DNA of 64,000 bases from Sporocytophaga sp. (GCF_017745095.1 NZ_JAGHZZ010000008.1:113830-177829), one strand, 5' to 3'. Counted from the stretch's first letter, positions 20,565 through 29,970 are shown. Program-made: numbers and translations. The notes: generated by a model not told the origin, from the sequence alone.

Positions 20565-21235
20565 AACTACGAATTTTATTTGCTGAAGATGATGATTGCT
20601 TTGCTTTTGTATTAAAGGATCATCTTGAATTAAATGGATATGAAGTTGCACATGTTTCAAATGGTGAAAATGCATTGAAGCTTTTTAAAAAGGAGAAGTT
20701 TGATCTTTGTCTTCTTGATGTGATGATGCCCGCTGTCGACGGCTTTACAGTTGCTAAAGAAATAAGAATGCTTAATAAAGCCATCCCTGTTTTATTCATC
20801 AGTGCAAAGTCTATGAAAGAAGACAGGATTCAAGGCTTCAAAACCGGTGGAGATGATTTTATTACAAAGCCATTCAGTGTAGAAGAACTTTTAATGAGGA
20901 TTGCTGTCTTTCTTAGACGCTCAGGTCTATCTGATGTCGAGCCTTTTTATAAATTCGGGCTATTCACATTTGATTACAAAAATCTTAAGCTTACATCTCC
21001 AAAAGAAATTTTCACACTCACTCAAAAGGAAGGAGATATACTTCGATTCTTCTGTACCCATCAGAATCAATTAATAAAAAGGGAAGATATGCTGAAAGAG
21101 CTCTGGGGAGATGACGATTATTTTATGGGAAGAAGTATGGATGTTTTTATCGCAAAATTAAGAAAATACCTAAAAGAAGATACAACGATATGCATTCGCA
21201 ATGTGCATGGGGTGGGGTTTCAGTTTGTGGTTTAA
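20561..21235 (+). CDS. OmpR/PhoB-family response regulator
   Basis: DNA-binding partner of the upstream kinase. The receiver domain (about 1-115) has the acidic pair in FAEDDD, the phosphorylated aspartate in LCLLDVMMPAVDG (near 50) and the conserved Lys in DDFITKPF (near 100). The C-terminal winged helix (about 130-224) includes LTQKEGDIL and the recognition helix SMDVFIAKLRKYL with the final GVGFQF turn. Full length at 224 aa. Translationally coupled with the kinase. Target promoters cannot be read directly. Confidence 0.94.
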   Translation: MKLRILFAEDDDCFAFVLKDHLELNGYEVAHVSNGENALKLFKKEKFDLCLLDVMMPAVDGFTVAKEIRMLNKAIPVLFISAKSMKEDRIQGFKTGGDDFITKPFSVEELLMRIAVFLRRSGLSDVEPFYKFGLFTFDYKNLKLTSPKEIFTLTQKEGDILRFFCTHQNQLIKREDMLKELWGDDDYFMGRSMDVFIAKLRKYLKEDTTICIRNVHGVGFQFVV

Positions 21236-21325
21236 GACATATAGGCTTTTAATCCCAAAAAATAGGAATTGCTTATTCTTTTTAAGAAGTGGTGGTATAA
21301 ATTCTATTTTTTAATCTGAAATCCC

Positions 21326-21828
21326 TCAATTCCGTTCGCTACTAGAATTAGTGAGAGGAATAAAATCATCACCTATTATTTTAAGATCGTTGGTAATTAC
21401 TGTTTTATATGATTTATCTTCTACAATAAGCCACTCCACACCATAAGTTCCTGCACCTATTGAAAATTTAGCTCGTAGAATAAATCCAGCATAATTAGGC
21501 TCAATAAAAAACTCCTCCTTGACTTTTATATCCACATATGGATCAAACATTCCTCCGTGCCTAAACTGAAACTTTTTTTCCTATTGTTAAAATTACACTA
21601 GTCAACTGATTTTTGGGCAATGTTGCATCTGTTCCGAAAACGGGTTTACCATCAATTAGAACAACTAAACAATCTCTACCAAAAGTCATACTATGATTTC
21701 TTATAATTAAATTTTTTTTGAGTTAATGTTAGATTTATTGAATCCCCAAGCTCAAATCTTCTTTCCACATTCTGTGATAGTGCCGGAATTGATAGTAATA
21801 TAAATAAGTATAAGAATTTTTTTGTCAT
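21326..21828 (-). pseudogene. Frameshifted secreted-protein gene
   Basis: Three reading frames join into one protein. The ATG at 21826-21828 opens a signal peptide (MTKKFLYLFILLSIPALSQ) and about 20 further residues. The frame is lost at a run of eight A (minus strand; 21712-21719). A second frame encodes HSMTFGRDCLVVLIDGKPVF and onward to a run of seven A (21573-21579). After that run a third frame encodes FDPYVDIKVKEEFFIEPNYAG to the stop at 21326. Removing one A from each run restores one continuous frame of about 166 codons. This may be a decaying gene, homopolymer sequencing error, or slipped-strand phase variation. Family not recognised. Confidence 0.72.
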
Positions 21829-21855
21829 TGTTTCTATTTAACACAACCAGAATTA

Positions 21856-21893
21856 AAAAGGGAACGATCTAAATTGAATCGTTCCCTTTTATT
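21856..21893 (-). terminator. Intrinsic terminator of the first long DUF1573 gene
   Basis: The 13-bp stem AAAAGGGAACGAT / ATCGTTCCCTTTT has a 9-nt loop and a U-run on the minus strand, about 55 nt beyond the stop at 21946. Confidence 0.85.
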
Positions 21894-21945
21894 TATAACT
21901 ATAATATTGATGCTGATTAATCCAAAATCAGAATCAAAAATAACC

Positions 21946-23028
21946 TTACTCCTTACTCACCTTCGCCTTTATAGTCAAAGTCTGATTCGAGCCTTGAGGA
22001 TCATTACTATATATCGTTACAGTTTTAGTCTCTGCACCTTCTCTACCTGCTGAGTTGAATGTAACTTTAATTTTGCTTTTCTCTCCTGGTTTCAAAAGTG
22101 TTTTCTCCGGTGTTCCAGCAGTACATCCACAACTAGCTTTAACTTTTCGAATGATAAGATCTTGCTTACCGGTGTTAGTAAATTCAAATTCTGTTTCTGC
22201 AATGGTACCGGCTTTCACAGGACCAAAATCATGAACAGTTTTATCAAATGATAATCTTGGGGCCTGAGCAAGTTGTTCAGGATTCATTGGAGGGAAATAT
22301 TCATTGATGGTTGCCACTACATTGACATTCTTTCTTCCACCTTTTTTATCATTGGAAACAAGAATAAAATTATCGTGAACATACCCAAAATCATTTTTTG
22401 CTTTAGCATCATAAGTGATTTTAATAACTCCTTTTTGCTTTGGCTGAAGTGTGGCAGGTTCTACAGATACTTTCATGTGTTTTGGTACTGACTGAGCTGC
22501 CTGAAAAGTAATAGGAGTTTCTCCATCATTATATACACCGAATTCTCTTACAACAGGTTCTTTTGTAGTCAAGCCCCCAAGATTCATATATCTTGAAGTA
22601 ACTCTAAGACTTCCAAGTGTATCCGGGAATTCATCAGAAGGAGTCTTTGGTTTGGGAACCACTGTTCCTTTTATAAATACAACATTGGTCGCAGGCTCAG
22701 TATTAGCTGTAATTGTCAGCGATTTATTGAATGCCCCCGGTCTGTTTGTAGGATCAAACTGAGCTTTGATCACACCGGTTTGTCCAGGCAGAACAGGCTC
22801 CTTCGTCCAAGCTGGTGTAGTACACCCGCACGATGCTCTCACCTCACTGATTACAAGAGGAGCGGATCCTTTGTTGGTAAATTTAAATTCGTGAGAAACT
22901 GGTCCTTTTTCTTCATTGATTGAACCAAAATCAAAAGTTGTTTCTTCAAATTGAAGTACCCCCGTTTGAGCAAAAAGCTGAAACGTTAGGAAAGTTAAAA
23001 ATGTAAAAATGGCAGTTATTCGTATCAT
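21946..23028 (-). CDS. Long DUF1573 exported protein, paralog A
   Basis: A 360-aa exported protein with a signal peptide (ending LFAQ) and two clear DUF1573 domains, about 20-115 and 255-360, joined by a middle Ig-like segment. Both domains carry the cysteine pair (RASCGCT and KASCGCT). The start is placed at ATG 23026-23028 because a good ribosome-binding site, AAAGGAG at 23035-23041, lies 6 nt upstream; the frame extends 8 codons further without support. It is a tandem paralog of the next gene, colinear over nearly the whole length. Function unknown, perhaps a periplasmic or surface adhesive or structural protein. Confidence 0.88.
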   Translation of the reverse strand: MIRITAIFTFLTFLTFQLFAQTGVLQFEETTFDFGSINEEKGPVSHEFKFTNKGSAPLVISEVRASCGCTTPAWTKEPVLPGQTGVIKAQFDPTNRPGAFNKSLTITANTEPATNVVFIKGTVVPKPKTPSDEFPDTLGSLRVTSRYMNLGGLTTKEPVVREFGVYNDGETPITFQAAQSVPKHMKVSVEPATLQPKQKGVIKITYDAKAKNDFGYVHDNFILVSNDKKGGRKNVNVVATINEYFPPMNPEQLAQAPRLSFDKTVHDFGPVKAGTIAETEFEFTNTGKQDLIIRKVKASCGCTAGTPEKTLLKPGEKSKIKVTFNSAGREGAETKTVTIYSNDPQGSNQTLTIKAKVSKE

Positions 23029-23179
23029 ATAAAACTCCTTTATTCTATGCAAAAATTGAAATGCTAATTTAATTAATCAAATGAAAACACATCTATTCTG
23101 TTTCATTTGTTTTGATCTAATGATAAAATTTTAATGGGCATTTTGTTTTAACTTCCTTAAAATTTGATATTATACTCTT

Positions 23180-23221
23180 CAAATTAAAGAGGGACCTTTA
23201 CGATCCCTCTTTAATTTGTCT
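23180..23221 (-). terminator. Intrinsic terminator of the second long DUF1573 gene
   Basis: A 15-bp inverted repeat (23180-23194 with 23204-23218) has a 9-nt loop. It lies just beyond the paralog B stop, with flanking A/T-runs. Confidence 0.85.
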
Positions 23222-23231
23222 TTTAGTAATA

Positions 23232-24314
23232 CTACTCCTGCCCTACCTTCATCCGTATTACCAGAGCCTGATTCGCTCCTCTTGGGTCATTACTATATAC
23301 AGTCACTGTCTTACTTTCTGAACCTTCTCTCCCAGCAGAGTTATAAGCGACTTTTATTTTTCCTTTCGCTCCCGGTTTTATAGCAGTTTTAGGAGGTGTT
23401 GTTACAATACAACTGCAATTGGATTTCACTTTCCTGATGATCAAATCCTGCTTGCCTGTGTTGGTAAATTCAAACTCCGTTTCAACAATTTTATCAGACT
23501 TCACGGCACCAAAATCATGTACGGTCTTGGTGAATTCCAGTCGTGGTGTCTGTTCAATCTGAGCCTCATCCATTGGTGGAAAGTATTCATTAATGGTCGC
23601 ATTTACCGTTATAGTAGTTTTAGTACCGATTTTATCATCAGAAATAAGCTCAAAATTGTCAGAAACACCACCAAAGTCATTTTTAGTCTTAGCATCGTAA
23701 ATGATCTTGATGACTCCCTTTCCTTTAGATTGCAATGTCGTTGGCTCAAAAGCTACCTTCATATGTTTGGGTAAACCCTGAACAGGCTTAAAAGTAACAG
23801 CAGATGATCCGTCATTATAAACTCCGAATTCTTTAATGACAGGCTCCTTATTGGTTATTCCTCCAAGGTTCATATATCTTGATGCTAATCTTATACTTCC
23901 CAGTGAATCGGGAAATTCTTCTGCAAGGGTTTTCGGTTTAGGGATTACCATTCCTGTAAGGTAAACCTCTGAGGTAGCAGGTTCTGTATTAGCCTTAATG
24001 GTAAGTGTTTTATGAATCTCCCCCGGTCTTCCCATAGGGTCGAATTCTGCTTTTATCACAGCTGATTGACCAGGAGCTACCGCCTCTTGGGGCCAGGTTG
24101 GGGTAGTACAACCACAGGAAGGGATAATCTCTGTGATTAAAAGTGGGGCTGAGCCCTTATTGGTGAATTTAAATTCATGGGAAACTTTTCCGTTTTCTTC
24201 ATGAATATTTCCAAAATCGTGAGTGGTTTCTTCAAATTCGAACTTACCGCTTTGTGCAAATAGCTGACATGCCAGTAAGGAGAATACGAAGGAGAATAAT
24301 GCTATGCGTCTCAT
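23232..24314 (-). CDS. Long DUF1573 exported protein, paralog B
   Basis: A 360-aa tandem paralog of the downstream gene, with signal peptide MRRIALFSFVFSLLACQLFAQ and the same two-DUF1573 layout. The first domain has the cysteine pair in IIPSCGCT. In the second domain the equivalent segment reads KSNCSCIV, a diverged but still CxC version. Each copy has its own terminator and a ~200-bp upstream gap, so they appear independently transcribed. The copies may differ in binding partner. Function unknown. Confidence 0.88.
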   Translation of the reverse strand: MRRIALFSFVFSLLACQLFAQSGKFEFEETTHDFGNIHEENGKVSHEFKFTNKGSAPLLITEIIPSCGCTTPTWPQEAVAPGQSAVIKAEFDPMGRPGEIHKTLTIKANTEPATSEVYLTGMVIPKPKTLAEEFPDSLGSIRLASRYMNLGGITNKEPVIKEFGVYNDGSSAVTFKPVQGLPKHMKVAFEPTTLQSKGKGVIKIIYDAKTKNDFGGVSDNFELISDDKIGTKTTITVNATINEYFPPMDEAQIEQTPRLEFTKTVHDFGAVKSDKIVETEFEFTNTGKQDLIIRKVKSNCSCIVTTPPKTAIKPGAKGKIKVAYNSAGREGSESKTVTVYSNDPRGANQALVIRMKVGQE

Positions 24315-24462
24315 ATTGAACTACAATGATTTTTTTACAAAAATGAATTCGTTAATTTAAGCAATCAAGTCAAAAACTATGCAATTTTCTGTTATTTCAG
24401 AACTTTAATCCTATAATAATGGGTTCCTATAGAGAAATTTCGCTCTCAATGGAGTTTTTTTC

Positions 24463-24470
24463 TATTTTTG
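24463..24470 (+). promoter_or_regulatory. -7 promoter element of trpS
   Basis: TATTTTTG fits the Bacteroidetes -7 consensus TAnnTTTG exactly. A weak -33 element (TTTC) lies 21 nt upstream. The element ends 7 nt before the trpS ATG, so the mRNA would have almost no leader. Confidence 0.55.
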
Positions 24471-24477
24471 CCGCATT

Positions 24478-25452
24478 ATGTCAAGAATTCTAACAGGTAT
24501 TCAAAGTACAGGTAAACCCCATTTAGGAAATCTATTAGGGGCAATATTACCTGCCATCAAACTTTCTGCAAACGAAAAAAATGAATCTTTATTTTTCATT
24601 GCAGACCTTCATACACTCACGAATATTAAGGATCCGGTTATCAGAAGAGAAAACACTTATGCAGTAGCTGCTGCTTGGCTTGCTTTCGGGTTCGATACTG
24701 ATAAAAATATTTTCTACCGTCAGTCTGACGTTCCTCAGGTATGTGAGCTTGCATGGTATCTGAATTGTTTCACACCTTACCCAATGCTTGCCAATGCGCA
24801 TTCATTCAAAGATAAATCGAGCAGATTATCTGATGTAAATGCAGGTTTGTTTACTTATCCAGTTCTGATGGCTGCTGATATACTTCTTTATGATGCTGAG
24901 ATTGTTCCTGTAGGAAAAGATCAGTTGCAACACCTTGAAATTACAAGAGATATAGCAACTACTTTTAACAAAGCCTATGGTGAAACCTTTGTGCTTCCTC
25001 AGTCCAAAACAGACGAACAAGTCATGATTGTTCCAGGTGTTGATGGGAAAAAGATGAGCAAATCTTACGATAACTATATTGATATCTTTTTGCCAGATAA
25101 AGATCTTCTAAAGAAAATTAAAACTATAGTTACGGATAGCAAAGGAATGGAAGAGCCGAAAGATCCGGATACCTGCAATGTATTCAACATTTTTAAACTT
25201 ATCGCCTCAGAAGAGCATATACAACAGGTAAGAGGAAAATATGAAGCAGGTGGCTACGGATATGGCCACGCCAAACAAGAGCTGTTTGATACCATTGTTT
25301 CTACCTATGCAAAGGAACGTGAAAACTTTAACAGGTTTATGAATGATAAAGGCGAGCTTGAAAACAGGTTAAAAATCGGTGCTGAAAAAGCTTCTGGTAT
25401 TGCAAATTCAGTCCTTGACAGAGTCAGAAAAAAATTAGGCTACAGCCTTTAA
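24478..25452 (+). CDS. trpS: Tryptophanyl-tRNA synthetase
   Basis: Class I aminoacyl-tRNA synthetase charging tRNA-Trp in the cytosol. The HIGH-like motif is in GIQSTGKPHLGNLLGA near residue 10-20 and the KMSKS loop is in GKKMSKSYDN near 195. Intervening family segments such as FIADLHTLT and LNCFTPYPMLA are present. The 324-aa length is usual for bacterial TrpRS. ATG start immediately after a promoter-like element. Monocistronic, with an inverted repeat after the stop. Confidence 0.97.
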   Translation: MSRILTGIQSTGKPHLGNLLGAILPAIKLSANEKNESLFFIADLHTLTNIKDPVIRRENTYAVAAAWLAFGFDTDKNIFYRQSDVPQVCELAWYLNCFTPYPMLANAHSFKDKSSRLSDVNAGLFTYPVLMAADILLYDAEIVPVGKDQLQHLEITRDIATTFNKAYGETFVLPQSKTDEQVMIVPGVDGKKMSKSYDNYIDIFLPDKDLLKKIKTIVTDSKGMEEPKDPDTCNVFNIFKLIASEEHIQQVRGKYEAGGYGYGHAKQELFDTIVSTYAKERENFNRFMNDKGELENRLKIGAEKASGIANSVLDRVRKKLGYSL

Positions 25453-25459
25453 CAGATAA

Positions 25460-25494
25460 GTTAACAGACTATAATATATTTATAGTCTGTTAAC
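25460..25494 (+). terminator. Hairpin after trpS
   Basis: The 15-bp perfect stem GTTAACAGACTATAA / TTATAGTCTGTTAAC has a 5-nt loop and starts 7 nt after the trpS stop. The following U-run is poor, so it may act as a 3'-end stabiliser or an inefficient terminator between convergent genes. Confidence 0.65.
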
Positions 25495-25506
25495 ATCTTA
25501 TACCTA

Positions 25507-25941
25507 TTACTTATTACTTTTATCTGCTTCCCAAAGCACAACTTTTTTCTTACCATCAATGATCAGTTCAAGTCTGGTAGGATTTGGGATAAGCACAAGT
25601 CTAGTATCTTTTCCTGCAAAGTCATCCACATCCACCATTACACCTTCTTTAGGCAATGCTTCATAGATTTTAGATCCGTCAGCATTTTTACCAACTTCCT
25701 TATACTTGTTAGCCAAATAAGCTATCGGCATAAGAACTTCATTATCAGGACACTTTTCATCATGAACATCTTGTAATACCTCTTCCAGATCATCTCCAAA
25801 GTTATCCATAAAGTCATCTTCAAGATCATGAAGCTCTTCTTCTATTTTATCATATTTCTTATCATCATAAGATAAAGTTCCAAGAAGATTCTTCTTTTCT
25901 ACAATTGCATTCAGTGCTTTATTGAGTTGTAACGTGTCCAT
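25507..25941 (-). CDS. Conserved-looking acidic hypothetical protein
   Basis: A 144-aa cytosolic protein I do not recognise. The first ~65 residues are highly acidic and helical (for example EEELHDLEDDFMDNFGDDLEEVL), consistent with a coiled-coil or interaction region. The C-terminal half is strand-rich (GVMVDVDDFAGKDTRLVLIPNPTRLELII). No signal peptide, membrane segment or catalytic motif is seen. Coding is credible: ATG start, even codon use and no competing frame. It stands alone, convergent with trpS. Confidence 0.75.
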   Translation of the reverse strand: MDTLQLNKALNAIVEKKNLLGTLSYDDKKYDKIEEELHDLEDDFMDNFGDDLEEVLQDVHDEKCPDNEVLMPIAYLANKYKEVGKNADGSKIYEALPKEGVMVDVDDFAGKDTRLVLIPNPTRLELIIDGKKKVVLWEADKSNK

Positions 25942-26167
25942 AAGACCTAATTCAGTTTCATTAAAATTACGGACTGCAAATTATTCAAAAATATATCTCT
26001 AAATAAATTTTAATTAAAAAAAGTAAAGGTATTCTTTCTAAAATTTAATTTTTACAAAAATTTAAACTACCGCTTAACTATTTTCGTACAATTGAGTTTA
26101 ATTATTCTTGCATTGTTCTTAATTTGAGAGCAGATCTTTTTATAAAACACAATTTTTGAAAAATAAT

Positions 26168-27928
26168 ATGGAAGGCACATTAATTGAGTCAACAAAAATC
26201 GACAAAGCAACGAAAGACAGGATTAATCAGTGGCTGAATGGCAACTATGATAGTCAGACGAAAGACGAAATCAAAGGTCTTATTAAAGGAGGAAAAGAAG
26301 ACGAGCTGATCGACAGTTTTTACAAAGATCTCGAATTCGGTACTGGCGGTCTTAGAGGAATCATGGGTGTTGGTTCAAACAGAATGAATAAATACACAAT
26401 CGGGATGGCGACCCAAGGCTTAAGTAATTACCTGAAAAAAAGCTTTCCAGGTGAGCAACTTAAAGTTGCAATTGCTCATGACAGTAGAAACAACAGTGAT
26501 TATTTTGCTAAAATCACAGCAGAAGTTTTCTCTGCAAATGGAATTAAAGTTTATTTTTTCAAAGCACTCAGACCTACACCTGAGCTTTCTTTCGCAGTAA
26601 GACTTCTCGGCTGCCACAGTGGAGTGGTTCTTACAGCTTCTCACAATCCGAAAGAATATAACGGATACAAAGCTTATTGGAAAGATGGAGCTCAAATGAT
26701 TGCTCCTCATGATAAGAACACAATTACTGAAGTACAGAATATTAAAGATGTAAGCGATATCAAATTCCAAAGAAACGATGTGCTTATTGAAAATATAGGA
26801 GAAGAAGTAGACAGCAAATATCTGGATATGATCCATTCATTGTCTATCTCCAAAGATGCAATCAAGAGACAAAAAGACTTAAAAATTGTCTTCACTCCTA
26901 TCCATGGAACAGGTATTGTGCTCGTTCCAGATGTTTTGAAGAAATTCGGCTTCACCAATATCAATGTTGTTGAAGAGCAGTCTAAGCCAGATGGTAACTT
27001 TCCAACAGTTGTGTATCCAAACCCAGAAGAACCGGATGCACTTTCACTTGCATTGAAAAAAGCAAAAGAGATTGATGCTGACATCCTTATGGGAACAGAC
27101 CCTGATTCTGACCGTGTAGGTATTGCAGTTAAAAACCACAAAGGTGAATTTCAATTGTTAAATGGTAACCAGACAGGAAGCTTGCTTTTAAACTACCTTA
27201 TCAATGCATGGAAAGACGCTGGAAAGATAAAAGGAAAAGAATTTATTGTTAAGACAATTGTTACTACCTATCTGATAGATAAAATTGCTGCAGACAATGG
27301 TGTGAAATGCTATAATACTCTTACTGGATTTAAATATATAGCAGCATTGATTGGAGAACTAGAAGGTAAAGAGTTGTTTATAGGCGGAGGAGAAGAAAGC
27401 TACGGTTATCTTGTAGGAGATCAGGTCAGAGATAAAGATGCTATTTCTTCTTGTGCATTTATTGCTGAAATGGCGGCCTATGCTAAAGACAAAGGTGTAA
27501 GCTTGTTCGACATGATGCGTGATATGTATGTGAAATATGGTTTCTACAAAGAAAAACTTATTTCTCTTACTAAAAAAGGTAAATCCGGAGCTGAAGAAAT
27601 ACAGCAGATGATGAAAGACCTTAGAAACAACCCTCCTAAAATAGTTGCAGGTTCTGCTCTTATTCAGCTGAAAGATTATCAGGCACAAACAATCAAAGAT
27701 CTTAAGACTGGCAAGGAAATTCCTACCAATCTTCCAAAAGAAAATGTTCTTCAATTCTTAACAGAAGACGGAACGCTTGTTTCAGCAAGACCTTCAGGTA
27801 CAGAGCCTAAAATCAAATTCTACATCAGCGTAAATACACTTTTGAGTAAAAAAGAAGATTACGATAAAGTAAATGTTGAACTTGACAAGAAAATTGAAAG
27901 CGTTATCAATGATATGAATCTTAAATAA
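26168..27928 (+). CDS. Phosphoglucomutase/phosphomannomutase
   Basis: Alpha-D-phosphohexomutase of the long PgcA/PGM2 type, interconverting hexose 1- and 6-phosphates to supply cell-wall and polysaccharide precursors. The active-site serine loop is in GVVLTASHNPKEYNGYKAYW near 160-170, the metal loop in GTDPDSDRVGIAV near 315, the sugar-binding loop in GGGEESYGY near 410, and the phosphate-binding loop in RPSGTEPKIKFY near 545. I chose ATG 26168-26170 (586 aa). An in-frame TTG 12 nt upstream is less likely. Ends at an intrinsic terminator. Confidence 0.94.
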   Translation: MEGTLIESTKIDKATKDRINQWLNGNYDSQTKDEIKGLIKGGKEDELIDSFYKDLEFGTGGLRGIMGVGSNRMNKYTIGMATQGLSNYLKKSFPGEQLKVAIAHDSRNNSDYFAKITAEVFSANGIKVYFFKALRPTPELSFAVRLLGCHSGVVLTASHNPKEYNGYKAYWKDGAQMIAPHDKNTITEVQNIKDVSDIKFQRNDVLIENIGEEVDSKYLDMIHSLSISKDAIKRQKDLKIVFTPIHGTGIVLVPDVLKKFGFTNINVVEEQSKPDGNFPTVVYPNPEEPDALSLALKKAKEIDADILMGTDPDSDRVGIAVKNHKGEFQLLNGNQTGSLLLNYLINAWKDAGKIKGKEFIVKTIVTTYLIDKIAADNGVKCYNTLTGFKYIAALIGELEGKELFIGGGEESYGYLVGDQVRDKDAISSCAFIAEMAAYAKDKGVSLFDMMRDMYVKYGFYKEKLISLTKKGKSGAEEIQQMMKDLRNNPPKIVAGSALIQLKDYQAQTIKDLKTGKEIPTNLPKENVLQFLTEDGTLVSARPSGTEPKIKFYISVNTLLSKKEDYDKVNVELDKKIESVINDMNLK

Positions 27929-27954
27929 CATTGGTTGTAAAAGATAATAGATAT

Positions 27955-27985
27955 AAAGGCCAGAACATTTTGTTTTGGCCTTTTT
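27955..27985 (+). terminator. Intrinsic terminator of phosphoglucomutase gene
   Basis: The stem AAAGGCCA / TGGCCTTT encloses an AAC/GTT continuation and is followed by a T-run ending at 27985. Confidence 0.85.
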
Positions 27986-28161
27986 GTTTATAGCTGAATC
28001 CTAAACCCATTTTTAATCTTTTTATTTTTCGCACATTTACAAGCAACTTCGCACTCCCACAATCATCGATAAATCAATCAATTACACTCAACAAACTTTC
28101 ATTTAATAACATTCCATTTTTAGGGACTGTTAAACTTACAGACTTAAAGATGGAGAAGTGC

Positions 28162-29913
28162 ATGAAAAAGGTCGTCTATTATTTAATTTTATTAGTTTCT
28201 CTAGGACTCCTGGAAAGCTGCAAAAACACGGAGAAAAAAAAATTTGAAGGAGCCCAAGTAGAAGTAAAACCTGGGGTACTAGAAGTACACGGCGATAGTA
28301 TAAGATTTAATGCCCAGATTATCATTCCTGAAAATTCAGGTTTAGAGTTCAAATCTGAATATTATATAGTACCTGAAATAGCTGGTCACCATTTCGACAC
28401 CATAGCTGTAGACGGTGTACACTGTGAAGTGGATGAACCCACAAATGCAGATTGTACCTTTACTTTTTCAGCGCCATACCATCCGGATATGATGGGGAAA
28501 TACATGAGCGCCAGGCAGTATTATTTCGATAAAAATGCCGATGAATATGAGTTTAAGAAATTGGAAAACCTTGCATACTGTTGTCTGAAGAGCGGAGAAT
28601 TGCTAAGTTCCGATGGTTATTTCCTGCCTTTGAAATCAGAGAAACAGGAAGCACTTAAACTTATAGCTCAATTTAACTTTCCACAAAACATCTATGATCT
28701 GAATGCTCACTCAATGGAGAAATCGGACTATTCAACTTTCAGAAGCTTTATTTCTGATCAACAGGAAATTTCTTCTATTGAGATAAAAGGTTTTGCTTCG
28801 CCTGAAGGCAAGCTGGAAAGGAATGAGTTACTGGCAAAAGAGAGAGCCACCAAACTTGAGCAACTTGTCAAGAATGAAATTAAAGCAACTTCCCCTTCTC
28901 TTTATGAAAAAATTAAAGATAAGATTAAAGTAAGTATCGTTGCCGAAGACTGGGAAGGCCTTCAGGAAAGCATAAAACACTCTGACTTTAGCATAGATCA
29001 GAAAAGGCAAATTATAGAAATTGCAGGATCTGATATTGACTCAGATCTTAAAGAAGAAAAGATACTGAAGATTGCAGGAGGAATGGATAAGCTGGTACCT
29101 TATCTGGCTCCATTAAGAAGGACCAATATTATAGTATCAGGAACTCACCTCACAGCTGAAGATACGATTGCAGAAGCGAGTGAGGCAACTGCAGAGATGC
29201 CAGTGAATCAAGTATTCAAAGAAGGAGAATGGATAGATCAGGAAGCTGGTAACTTTAACCATGAGGGTAAAAAGACTATGTTTCTAGCCTTCTATAAAAT
29301 ACCTCAACCGGATACATTTGCATTGAATAACTCCATTAATATGAATTCACCTGAGGGAAAAGCCAAGGCTGAAAGTACCAGAGATCATTATTTGGCTGAG
29401 TTGGAAAAAAATCCGCACAACCATTGTATGCTTAATAATTTGGGAATGATATATCTTAAAGAAGGTAATTATCCAGAAGCAATAAAATACCTTCAATTAT
29501 CCCTTGAAGAAAAGAAAAGTCCGGAAGCTCATTATAATTTGGGACTTGCCTATGCTAAAGAAAGTGAATATAAAAAAGCACTGGCTGAATTTAAATTAGC
29601 TGAAGAAAAACTGCCAGCGGTAAAATATAATAAAGGGGTAGTAGCCATGCTTTTAAAAGATTACCCTCAAGCTGAAAAAGCTTTGACCAGCTATATCAAT
29701 ACCAATCCAAATGATCCAAATGGATTTTATGCACTGGCTGTGATTGGAGCCAGAACCAATAATGAAGAAATGGTTGTGGAAAATCTCCAAAGAGCCTGTG
29801 AGGACAATCCAGCTTTTTGCGAAAAAGCCAAAACTGATCTGGAATTCAAAAATTTTACAGATATAGCTGAATTCAAAACTGCTACTGCCGGAAAAAAGAA
29901 AGAAAGATTTTAA
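28162..29913 (+). CDS. TPR lipoprotein with OmpA-like segment
   Basis: A predicted envelope lipoprotein of about 583 aa. ATG 28162-28164 is preceded by GGAG at a good distance and starts the signal MKKVVYYLILLVSLGLLESC with a lipobox cysteine; an ATG four codons upstream is the alternative. A beta-rich N-terminal region is followed near 200-260 by an OmpA-C-like stretch (IEIKGFASPEGKLERNELLAKERA), suggesting peptidoglycan contact. The C-terminal third has three or four TPR units (MLNNLGMIYLKEGNYPEAI, AHYNLGLAYAKESEYKKAL). It probably scaffolds an envelope complex. Similar architectures occur in gliding/T9SS-related Bacteroidetes proteins, but no specific role can be assigned. Confidence 0.82.
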   Translation: MKKVVYYLILLVSLGLLESCKNTEKKKFEGAQVEVKPGVLEVHGDSIRFNAQIIIPENSGLEFKSEYYIVPEIAGHHFDTIAVDGVHCEVDEPTNADCTFTFSAPYHPDMMGKYMSARQYYFDKNADEYEFKKLENLAYCCLKSGELLSSDGYFLPLKSEKQEALKLIAQFNFPQNIYDLNAHSMEKSDYSTFRSFISDQQEISSIEIKGFASPEGKLERNELLAKERATKLEQLVKNEIKATSPSLYEKIKDKIKVSIVAEDWEGLQESIKHSDFSIDQKRQIIEIAGSDIDSDLKEEKILKIAGGMDKLVPYLAPLRRTNIIVSGTHLTAEDTIAEASEATAEMPVNQVFKEGEWIDQEAGNFNHEGKKTMFLAFYKIPQPDTFALNNSINMNSPEGKAKAESTRDHYLAELEKNPHNHCMLNNLGMIYLKEGNYPEAIKYLQLSLEEKKSPEAHYNLGLAYAKESEYKKALAEFKLAEEKLPAVKYNKGVVAMLLKDYPQAEKALTSYINTNPNDPNGFYALAVIGARTNNEEMVVENLQRACEDNPAFCEKAKTDLEFKNFTDIAEFKTATAGKKKERF

Positions 29914-29938
29914 CTACTGTTTTACAAATAGTTAACAT

Positions 29939-29970
29939 AAAAAGGAAGGTTTTCACCTTCCTTTTTGTTT
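29939..29970 (+). terminator. Intrinsic terminator of TPR lipoprotein gene
   Basis: The 12-bp stem AAAAAGGAAGGT / ACCTTCCTTTTT has a TTTC loop and is followed by GTTTT. Confidence 0.88.
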
